Origin: Paracyclopina nana
Lineage: Eukaryota > Arthropoda > Copepoda > Cyclopoida > Cyclopettidae
Direction of reading: 5' to 3'
DNA length: 64,000 nucleotides
NCBI GenBank assembly: GCA_019096065.1
Contig: JAGUCH010000004.1
Coordinates: 4,526,001-4,590,000, forward strand
Shown: in pieces, positions 55,296 through 64,000 of the stretch
Numbering within the stretch: the stretch's first letter is position 1
Layout of the letters: each line of letters starts with the position of its first letter
The notes under the pieces: generated by a model
What the model was told of the DNA's origin: nothing
The model's input: the letters and a program-made list of their open reading frames with translations, nothing else
The model's database searches: none
Made by a program: the position numbers and the translations under genes

Positions 55296-57314
55296 TCATT
55301 GCTTATTGCTCTTGTCCGTGTCAGAACTTGAGTCGGTCATAATTTCGGCGGGGACAGTTGACTGGGACGATGCAGGAAGGAGCACTTTGAGTCCAGATGC
55401 AGTCTTTGTTGCTGTTCCCTGTAAAGGTTTAAGGTTATGTATAAATGTACATAGAATGAAGTAAGCTGAGGTAAAAGTGATTCATTGCTTTCAAGGATTA
55501 TAAGGTTTAAGGCAGGAAATGTTGTGATAATGTGATTGATCAGGACTTACAGGAGGCCTTCGAGCAGCCTTGGCGGCAATGTCGCTATCGGAGCTGCTCT
55601 CATCATCATCGGTAAGCAGGGTCTCACCAATCCTTGCCTGGAATTGTTTTTGCATGTTGTTAAGTGATCATTGTGAAGTAATGCAAGTAAAATTTGTACC
55701 TTCTTAGCTTCAGTGCTGGACCCTGGTTGGTCAAAGTCCAAAGCTCTCGCAGCTGCTCTCTTAGCAACATTTGCTTCACCAGCATTGACCTTGATTGGCC
55801 TGCCCATGGTGACCTCAGGTAGTTGCACGCTTGCATCAGCGGAGTATTTGGCCACCAGCTCGTTGATGTTGCCAATGGAGGCTACAACACGTTCATACAT
55901 CTCGGGTAACTGAAAGAAAGATCGTGCAGTTTTCAACTTGAACACAACAGAAAATGGCAGCTTATTACATCAGGAACACATTGAATCTTGTCAAATGTCA
56001 ATGACGTGTAATCTTGGCCGAACAGGTAGGCAGCGACCATTATTTGCCTCAGCATTTCCTCGGGATCGTCAACCTCGACAGCAGTTTGCTTAGTAAGCTC
56101 TTCAAAGATCTTGTCAGGGTCGACCTCCTCATGCAGCGGCTTGCTTTTAAACTTAGAAAACTCGCTCCTGTTCAAGGTCTTCTCTATGTGCTGAGCCTCA
56201 GTGGGAACCTTAGCGCTCCTGCTCTTGATGTGTTCATTTCTTGCCATGAACTCAAAATCACACTTGACGACAGCTCTTGCCGCATCCAAATGAGTGTGTG
56301 TGTTCACAATTGCTGCTTGAATCATGGCACTTCGATCGGTGTTGAACGTTGTGGCGCAAGCTCGGCGTAAGTTCTTCAAGTGGCTTGCCTCAGAACCAGG
56401 TGTGACCTTGAGGTGATCTTCCAATGCTGGGATCAAGAAATTGTCAATCATAGTGTGGACACCGTCAGGTATCGGCCTCTTATTGAAGTTCTGATTCTTA
56501 GTCGAGCTGAAAAAAGAAGAGTCATTAAAATGAGTGCCTGCAACTATTATGAAAGCAAGTGTGATTAGAACATGTGCATGACAATATCTTTCCTTAAAAC
56601 TTACTTCTTGTTTTTCCCAAAAATCAGATGCGCGCGTGCAAGCGGCGTAAAGAACGTCATCATACAGGTTTTGGCAATGGCGTGGTTCATATTGGCCAAC
56701 GAGATCCTTCTAAGGTATGCCAAGATGTAGGAGCCAATTTGTTCTTGAACAAAGTTGCACGCAAAGAAAACATCGCATGAGACGCCCATGTAATTGAATT
56801 TCAGATGGCGAAAGAGAAGCAGTCTTGCCTTTACCCGCATATCAACTTTTCCGGACAAGCTCTTTGCAGGCGATGCTGCTGCCATGTGCTGCTTGAAATT
56901 GGCCAAGCGACCATCCATTTTGCCGACGCTTTTCTTTATTTCCTGTTGAAGAGACATGAGTGAACAGTTGATGAACAACTTGTGTTAAGAAATGGTAGCT
57001 GATAATGTGCTATGAACTCAAACTTACCAATACGTGCACGAACTTATTGTCCATTTTCTTCTTTAGCGCGAAGCTCTGCTCCTCGATGCTTTCACGCAAT
57101 CGTGCTTCCATGTTCTTAGCATCAGCCTGCAACTTCTTGTAGAGATCGGCCAAAGCATCTTGCAAGTCTTTCTTGGTGATAAGCTCACCTCCCTCAGGTA
57201 TTGGCACCTCCTATAAAGTAATTGCCATGAGAGCATACGGTTGGAACGGTATTGCCAAAGATTCGGAATTACGTATGACAAGTTTTTTAGTGTAATTGAA
57301 ACTTTGAATGACAT
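55296..57314 (-). CDS. 506-aa protein of the transposon-like unit, unknown function
   Basis: Seven exons: 57314-57273, 57210-57028, 56942-56605, 56506-55969, 55909-55700, 55637-55551, 55418-55296; every junction is GT-AG with matching phase and the total is 507 codons. The N-terminal part is a coiled coil (EGGELITKKDLQDAL, then Lys/Glu heptads). The middle (exons 3-4) is a globular helical region with RVKARLLLFRHLKFNYMG and DGVHTMIDNFLIPALEDHL. The C-terminus is acidic, ending in Ser/Asp-rich sequence. I do not recognise it. It is divergent from, and overlaps the 5' end of, the transposase on the other strand, as expected for a second transposon gene (DNA-binding or regulatory partner). The intact frame contrasts with the broken transposase. 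Confidence 0.7.
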
Positions 57315-57334
57315 GTAGCTTCTTCATTTACAGC

Positions 57335-59938
57335 ATCAATGAAAATGATGACACGGCGCCGTGCCTCCACAGTCAGGAGGAGGCTATAAAAGATGCACAA
57401 GCTCAAATTCGACATGTTCTGGACTCAGACCTCATCACTGCTTCCAATAGCGACTCTGATGGCTCCAATGTCAGCATCGCACCTGTTGGTTTGGTACGTT
57501 CAACGATCTTGGACACCTCAGGGGAAAATACTACTACGATTGATGAAAGTGCACAAGTTGTGAAGGCAATCTGCTCAGATATGGATAAGTTGGCTGAAAG
57601 TCGGAAGAAGAACGATGTCCCCCAACCTTCAACCAGTCGCGCAATGGCTGGCAATGACAGCCGAATCCAGCGAGCACCCATTGCAGAATCTAATGGAAGT
57701 GGGCAGAACTTGCCACCTGCTCAATTCAACAAAAGGAGAGAGAATGAATCGTTCGTACCTAGGAGAGACAATGGATCTTTCGTACCTGATACAGAGGGGC
57801 ACAAGGTCGACGGCAATCTATTGATAGATCATGACTTTGTCAAGCTGTCAATTCAAGATTATGACTCCAAATCCTCTGAGGAGCAAACTGACTTTGAAAC
57901 GAATGACTACCTTAACTATAAGGAAACTCTGCTTGGCGACGATGAACCAGACATTGAGAATGATCCAGGCATCAAAGAGGCTAAGCAGTATCTCCATTTT
58001 CTTAGCAGTGAGCGTTGTGACCGTGAGTTGAAGGAACTGAGACGTGCCAGCGGAATGGAAGAGGAGGAGCAGGAAGTTCCATGTGAGCAGGATCCTCATG
58101 AAGATTTTTTGCGAACTTTTGTGTAAGTTCCAACATTTTCTGAGCATTTCATGTCATATCAGTGTCTTACATAATTTGTCATTGTTATAGGTACGATGAA
58201 GAAGAGGAAGATATGGCGACTCAAGGAGAAGCTACAGCTGGCACGCAAGGAGAAGCTACAGCTGGCACGCAAGGAGAAGCTACAGCTGGCACGCAAGGAG
58301 AAGCTACTGCTGGCACCCTCAATGACGAGGCATGTCCACAACTTGCTGACTTACAAGAACAGCCAGATCAGAGTGACGACGATATTCAACTTTTGAACAC
58401 ATCCGACGAGGAGTTTCAGATCAACGAGCCAGAAGACAACATTGATGTGGACCAAGTTTTCTCCATGGGCAGAGGACTTCCTTTGAATTACTCTACCCTA
58501 AAGATGCTGAAGAAAGAAGAGGAGAAGCTGGCCACACAAGAAGAGCGCAACGAATTCTTCTACCAAGTTTTTGACAGAGTCGGAAGAGAAACTTACATGA
58601 ACGTGCCCCAGATGGATTTGATGTTTGACCTCATTAGAGCAGAGAGCAACACACGAGGATTGAAAGGCAATCGGTCAATGAGGAAAAAGTTCATCAAAGA
58701 AAATGCTGAGGTCCGCATGCGCTACGAGTTCACCCACAAAAGCATCGGTAACGTGGTTTGTGTGGACAGCGCAACCTATCCAAGAGGTATTTTTCCGGCT
58801 GATGAATGGCAAAAGACGTCCTAATATGCTGCAACGAAGCTTGCCAAGATCTATGAAGAGTTTTTGGCAGAACATGCTGACAAGAAAGATTTTGTTTGCA
58901 GCAAGAACTTCGTTCTTTTCATGGACGGTCTGCCGTTGTCCAAAAGCAGCCACGATCAGATGAACAACATCTCAATCAGGTTCATGCCATGTAAATGCAA
59001 TTATGTCCTAGGCCTTCATGTCTACCAAAAACAGTCAAGGCTAAATGCCAATATGCTCATGGCAGCAATAATTGAAGAAGCAGCACGTTCCGGATTCACC
59101 TTGCGTAGAGTAATTGGCGATGCACCTGTCAGGGCCAAACTTAAAGGTTTGAAACAATTTAACGGCACATATAGCTGCGAAGTGTGTGAGGCAAAAGGTG
59201 TTGTTGTGGGACGTCGCGTCGTCTTTCCTGCCCACACTATGGATGCGCCACTGCATTCAAGAATGCAATGGCTGGAGCTTGCAGGCCAGCTCAAAACATT
59301 TGGAGCTTCCTATTTCTCTGCAGAAGAGCTCAAGGGAATCAAAGCAGCCACCCCTCTTTCATTGCTCGACTCGTTCAACATTCTTGAGGATTTATATACG
59401 AGCCCATGCACAATCTGTCTGGAAACGTCAAGAAGTTGTTGCAATTGACATTTGGCTTCACAGACTCCACCGCCAACATTTCTTTGGCTGCCAAGCTCAA
59501 GATCAAGAAGTTTGACCAATCTTCGAATCCGATCTAGGTGTTGTGAAGAAGGTGATGAAAAACAACACTACTTCGTTCCCAAAACAGATCATCCAAAGGT
59601 TGTTCACAAAAAATCGAAAAAACCACTCATGTGACAATACCGTGAGCTTCAACAACTTTGCTGGATCTAGATATGGAGACAACATTTTGTTCACTGATGC
59701 GTTCGAGTTTTTTGAGATTGTGGAGGGCCACAAAGACTCCTACACTGCCAGGAAGTACGTGACCGATGTGGCCCACTTCGATGCCACGCCTCGTATATCT
59801 TGGGACACTGTGGGAGTCTTCAAGTGGGTGCGACTTGAACAAGAACAACAAAATGTCCCCAAATCATGTGTGATCGGGAAAGGAATACTTGAGCACTGGT
59901 ACCTCATCGGATTACCCTTTGACTGCTTTTTCACTTAG
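57335..59938 (+). pseudogene. Tnp2/CACTA-type transposase, broken
   Basis: First exon ending at 58122 (acidic, Ser-rich), intron 58123-58190, then a long second exon. Four copies of a 24-bp repeat (58222-58317) encode QGEATAGT. Transposase-like sequence spans about 58680-59530: MDGLPLSKSSHDQ, VLGLHVYQKQS, RVIGDAPVRAKLKG, then CEVCEAKG, and MHNLSGNVKKLL in a shifted frame; this order matches animal Tnp2-like transposases. Damage: an in-frame TAA at 58822-58824, a frameshift near 59390-59400, a stop near 59533 and a further frame change into the tail (59543-59938). The 5' start is uncertain: an acceptor-like CATTTACAG ends at 57334. Inactive in this copy. Confidence 0.75.
58222..58317. repeat. 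24-bp coding minisatellite, 4 copies
   Basis: CAAGGAGAAGCTACAGCTGG plus CACG, four times, in frame. Confidence 0.95.
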
Positions 59939-61831
59939 ACATGGAAATGACAACGACAACATGATCTGGACAAGATATATGCTAATACTGTATGTTACAT
60001 TGAAGTATTTGTGATTCAAAGAATTTGATTTTTTCGTAATGGCACTAAGCCAAAAATCAGGCACAATCATTATCGTTTCCATGTTAAAGCGAAAAGAAAT
60101 AAAAAACATGGTTTATCAACAAATTGCTCTAATTTACATGCTTTTCCAATTAAAATGTAGTGGTCATGCATCATCATTGCGTAATTGCACCATAATACCA
60201 TAATTGCTACGCTTCGTTAATAAGGTAATTGCTTTTATTTAAGTGAATGAGTTCAAGCATCGATAGCCTAAAAAAGATACATGATATCCTCACAACTTGT
60301 TCCAGCCAAAATGCTGAAAATCGACTTTTGGGGTAAGGACATGGGAATGTCGATAAATGCAGAAATCCAAGAGACATCTTGTTTCAGATTTCATGTTGAT
60401 AACATGCACCTGCAAAAATAAGAAAAATGTTGTAAACATGTATATGGCAAGTACAAGTTCAAAGCAGATTTCTAAAACTGTCCCCTCACAGATTCAGGTC
60501 CACAACAGTTACATTTTTTCTTTCTTAAATCTTAATTTTTAATGTCTTATCGAGAACTTGTTTCTAGATCAAGAAAACTTGTTTTAGCATTCCAAAAATT
60601 TGCCTGGTTGGGTAAATACAAGATAAATTGATTTCTAGCCAAAAATAGCTCTTCTACCATTTCTCCAAAAATTAAACTGATTTCTTTGGCACATACTAAA
60701 TACCGCACACAAACGCAACGCAACGCACACTACTAAATATCGCACACTTCTAAATACCGCACACAACTTTTTTTAATAAAGGAACGATGGCGTCAGTCAT
60801 GTAGTACAGTCAGCGCACCCTAGCGTGAAAAGCCGTGTAGTATGTTCACTACAGAGGCAGCTAAATAGCAATTCGAAATTTGCCAAAAAATTGGCCTTCC
60901 CATATGATTTCTCAAAAATTCGATAAATAATATTTGACCCATATTACATTTCATGCTACTTAGTTAAAAAAATCAAGCTAATCAGGAGAAAAAAGCGGGA
61001 AAATGCTAAAGTTCTTCAATGCGAAAAGCTTGTCTTGAGCTTAAATTAATGCTACTAAGTCGGTTCAGATGGCGCAAGTTGCATTCTGAAATAACTCTCT
61101 TTGTGAGATTTTTTTGGAATCAAACGGCCCATAGACTCCTCACTCATAACAATAACAATCAACTAGCGAGGCAGCTATCGGACGTTCGTCATCAAAATAG
61201 TAGGTGAAAATCTTGCCATTGAGGGATCGAGATATTACTACTTTTTAATTTTGCCTTAAAAAAGGTACATCGCCTTTATTCAATTTTCGCCTAAATTACG
61301 GCCCGAATTTTTCCGCTAGGCGTCGCTCGAATGTTTATGATTTGGCATTAATCAAAGCTTGAGGCAAGCTTTTCCCAATTGCAATGTAATTTGAAATTTT
61401 CCGCCTTTTTTTAGACCAATCAGAGCAGTGTTAAATAATGTTGGCTTTTATGGCGCTACCAGATAAAAACTTTTTTCATCTCGTAATTTGTGATTTGGGC
61501 TGTTTTATGAAAATACAGGCAACTTTAAGCAGCTTTTGAGTGCGTAACCTTAAAAAATTCTTTTTCACATTTTTCCGTCAAAGCGTCATGCGTAAACAGC
61601 TGTACTACCTTACAGTGGCGCCATCTAGCATGATAAATTTCAAATTCAGCTCTTATTACAGGAGGAAAACACAAATTATATTTTAGTAACTAGAAACACG
61701 AGTAAACATAGAACTCGTATACAAACGAAAATGTTCAGAGGTGAGTCTACTGAACACCAAAGGAAACCTTTAAGCCATGCCTTAATTTTTGGAAAAAATA
61801 TATTAAAAAATCCTAAAACCGAGATTTTTTA

Positions 61832-61997
61832 AAATGTAACAATACTGTCCTGATGACGAGTCCATATAGGGTTTTTCGCTCATGAGTAGTCAAATGAAAG
61901 ATCACCGAGTGGCGAAGCCACGAGTGATCTGGAATTTTACTACGAATGAGCGAAAAACCCTATATGGACGAGTCATCAGGACAGTATTGACATTTTT
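61832..61997. repeat. 166-bp near-perfect hairpin
   Basis: Arms of about 65-75 bp: AATACTGTCCTGATGAC..GTCC ATATAGGGTTTTTCGCTCAT on one side and its complement on the other, with a centre GTGGCGAAGCCAC. Likely a small palindromic MITE or the core of the surrounding element. Confidence 0.8.
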
Positions 61998-62355
61998 GTC
62001 AGCTTCGTGAGGGTTAAAAGTCCCAGAAGTACTGTTAAATGCTAAAAAATTATTAATTTACCAATTAAATTGGCCTTAAAAACGATAGCTCGTTTGCAGG
62101 TAAAACTTTGCGGTCAATCGCGCGCGCGCATCTCCAGTAAGAGCTCAGCACTTGCAGGGTAACCAGATATTTGGAGGGATTTTTACTATTTAGCCAGAAT
62201 TTTTCCTAAAAGCACCCAATTAACGAGTTTGACTCAAAACTGATTGAGAATGTTTCAGATATTTAATGTTCTTCATTAGGATTGATTTGCAAGATTATCT
62301 TTGAACGCAATGTAATCTTTTTTAAATATGCCATCATAATTATTAAACTCAATGA

Positions 62356-62425
62356 GTTCTGATAGTACATTGGTAGAGTGCTGACCTTCCACTCAGCCGA
62401 CCCAGGTTCGAATCCCAGTAAGACC
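62356..62425 (+). other. tRNA-like sequence with Pol III terminator
   Basis: A-box-like TAGTACATTGGTAGAGTG, anticodon arm GCTGA..TCAGC with an 8-nt loop CCTTCCAC, exact B box GGTTCGAATCC, then T8 directly after the 3' end. It resembles tRNA-Gly(UCC), but acceptor and T stems are poorly paired, so it is a pseudo-tRNA or tRNA-derived promoter rather than a working tRNA. Confidence 0.55.
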
Positions 62426-63049
62426 TTTTTTTTAATTGAAGAAGAACTCTCAAGTTGCCAACCGAACAATAATGGATATTATTTCTTCACATGTGATGAA
62501 AAAAAGGTCATTATTGTACGGTAGATGCGAGCGCACGCCAAATCTCAGCAAAATACAAGGATTTTCGCTTCACTGCCGTATGTAGTGAACCCACCGCCAA
62601 GTTGACAAAAATGGCTTTTTTGAGACTGATATTATTGTAGCTGAAGAATAAATTTGGTTCACAATTGGCATTTTGAAAACTCGCAAATCAAAGTAGTAAG
62701 TGGACAAAATAAATATACTCTTATTTGCAAAAGCCATTTTCACAAGCATGAGAAACTATGCCTAGTTGCCAAATTCTCATATTGCCACCAAAAAAAAAAA
62801 AAAAAACCTGCAATACCCGGTTCCATTACTGAAAATTTGAGTATATGCCAAAACTAATGATTTCACCAGCAGTGTAAAGCACTAAGTGAAAGCAATTTAT
62901 TTGAATTATGAGTGTATTAGAATAATTGCTGTCACTTCCATTTTTTGCTGTGTGCGGTATTTAGTAGTGTGCGATATTTAGTAGTGTGCGGTATTAAGTA
63001 GTGTGCGTTGCGTTGCGTTTGTGTGCGGTATTAAGTATATACGGTTTAT

Positions 63050-63128
63050 ACATACTAAATACCGGCCACAAACGCAACGTAACGCAACGCACTCTGCTAA
63101 ATACCGCACAATGCTAAATACCGCACAC
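63050..63128. repeat. Additional copy of the ACTAAATACCGCACAC end repeat
   Basis: Same orientation as 60691-60767, starting CATACTAAATACCGG with AAACGCAACG following. Isolated further copies of the unit occur at about 63383-63410. Confidence 0.75.
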
Positions 63129-64000
63129 AGCTGAAAAATGCAAAGGCAACTGAGAAAATTAAACAAGCAATTATTTTGATGCACACATAATGAAGAAAAA
63201 TTGTTTTCACTCAAGGCTTACCATTTATGCCACTTAATTCTATAGTTTTGGCATATAAACTGATTATCATTACTGGAGCCAGGCTATAGAAATATTTTTT
63301 CATCTTTTTCAAATATCTTCTAAGAATTATTTCACTGTCTTATTTTCAAACAAGTATTCACTTTGCTTGCTGTATTTAGTAATTACATACTAAATACTGC
63401 ACACACTTAAAAAAATCACTTGATAAAAACAAAAACAGATTCGGGCACAAACACACTCTTTGAGCTATATGGATTTACACATTTGAAATATTGCTACAAA
63501 ATACTTGAAAGTGAGCAGTTACTTGTATTCAAAAGCATTGGATTTCTGAGTACACTTCTGATGTTTCTTGACTCTTAAAGAATATTTTGTCTTATCTTGC
63601 AGCCAGTTCCATCAGTTCCTCAATATAAGCCTAGTTCCAATTTGCAACAAAATAACCAATATAGTATATTTAATTTCTTCATCTGAGATAGTAGTGAATA
63701 AATGCATAGCTTTTTAACTTTTTTTCAGCAAATAAGAAGGCTTCGTTTGACTTAAAAATTTGATCCATTTCATTTTTCCAAAAGAAAACAAAACAATTAA
63801 TCAGGGTTGAGTGAATATTCCTATAATAAAATTGCGTTTTGCCCTTTGCAATCGGCCCAGTAGCGTGCGTGCAAACCTTCCACTATCTTATAGACAAAAG
63901 TATCATAACAATCATACGCCATCAAGTGACATTACTGAAGAAATACTTGGGATTTCAGGGTTCACGGTTTACACAACCGTGCTACTTTTTTGAGGCTGAA
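63129..64000. other. AT-rich gene-free right end
   Basis: Apart from one more ACTAAATACTGCACACAC unit near 63390, I see nothing. Confidence 0.4.

Larger units (their letters stand above)
54717..60614. mobile_element. Candidate 5.9-kb DNA transposon, Tnp2/CACTA-like
   Basis: Imperfect inverted ends: TACCCAACTAGG..ATTTTT on the left (54717-54800) and the complement of a TACCCAACCAGG..ATTTTT segment on the right (60535-60614). Similarity continues inward (ACAAGTTTTCT, then AAACAA). The ends enclose a Tnp2-type transposase on the plus strand and a 506-aa gene on the minus strand. I see no clear target duplication, so the exact boundaries are uncertain. Confidence 0.5.
60691..63042. mobile_element. 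2.35-kb element with iterated inverted ends
   Basis: The left end (60691-60767) is a series of ACTAAATACCGCACAC-type units with the phrase AAACGCAACGCAACGCAC. The right end (62950-63042) is its reverse complement, with four units. No ORF of note inside; contains a long hairpin and a tRNA-like sequence. A further left-type end follows at 63050-63128, so a second copy may begin there. Confidence 0.7.

Noticed and set aside
61832-61870. Possible hammerhead ribozyme (CTGATGACGAGTCC at the hairpin base)
   Set aside because: CTGATGA is present on both arms, but the GAAA core segment and a cleavage-site stem in the right places are not.

Overview
The window is animal nuclear DNA. Most genes are split by spliceosomal introns of about 50-70 bp with GT-AG ends. 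The gene set is metazoan (Piwi, TET, heparan-sulfate 6-O-sulfotransferase, ARF6, COG1, tafazzin, a CP2-type transcription factor), and there is a BEL/Pao LTR retrotransposon, a group known from animals. Gene density, short introns and very tight spacing suggest a small-genome invertebrate. I cannot fix the phylum from sequence alone.

Layout. 1-1.5 kb: start of a minus-strand coiled-coil gene running off the left edge, then a tRNA-Arg(CCU). 1.5-20.2 kb: a nest of mobile and repetitive DNA. It holds a foldback element with a 9-bp target duplication, satellites, and a full-length BEL/Pao element (3330-13748; TG..CA LTRs, AGGGT duplication, PBS, nearly intact gag-pol). That element has an extra 1003-codon ORF in the env position encoding a DEDDy 3'-5' exonuclease plus zinc knuckles. 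Directly downstream is a TIR element (13981-17828) carrying a decayed homologue of the same exonuclease/zinc-knuckle protein, itself split by a 1.4-kb foldback element. Then come inverted repeats up to about 20 kb.

20-54 kb is a gene-dense block: piwi(+), acyl-CoA-binding protein(-), tafazzin(-) with a TFCP2/CP2-like gene nested in its first intron on the same strand, an oxalate/formate-antiporter-like MFS carrier(+), a large acidic CCHC protein(-), ARF6(-), FICD(+), HS6ST(-) with FAM32A(-) ending only 7 nt upstream, a pair of inverted hAT-like MITEs, two tandem glutaredoxins(-), COG1(-), a compact TET dioxygenase(-) and proteasome alpha-5(+) sharing a bidirectional promoter region.

54.7-60.6 kb looks like one DNA transposon with imperfect TIRs. 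It carries a broken Tnp2/CACTA-type transposase (+) and a divergently transcribed six- to seven-exon gene (-). 60.7-64 kb is gene-free, with an element bounded by iterated CACAC/ACTAAATACCG repeats, a long hairpin and a tRNA-like sequence.

The most unusual signals are: (1) an exonuclease ORF shared by two structurally different mobile elements; (2) seven dispersed hairpins inside the BEL element, all with the same 7-nt loop (CTTGGTT or its complement) but different, self-complementary stems; (3) the compact TET gene; (4) the FAM32A-HS6ST and tafazzin/CP2 gene arrangements.
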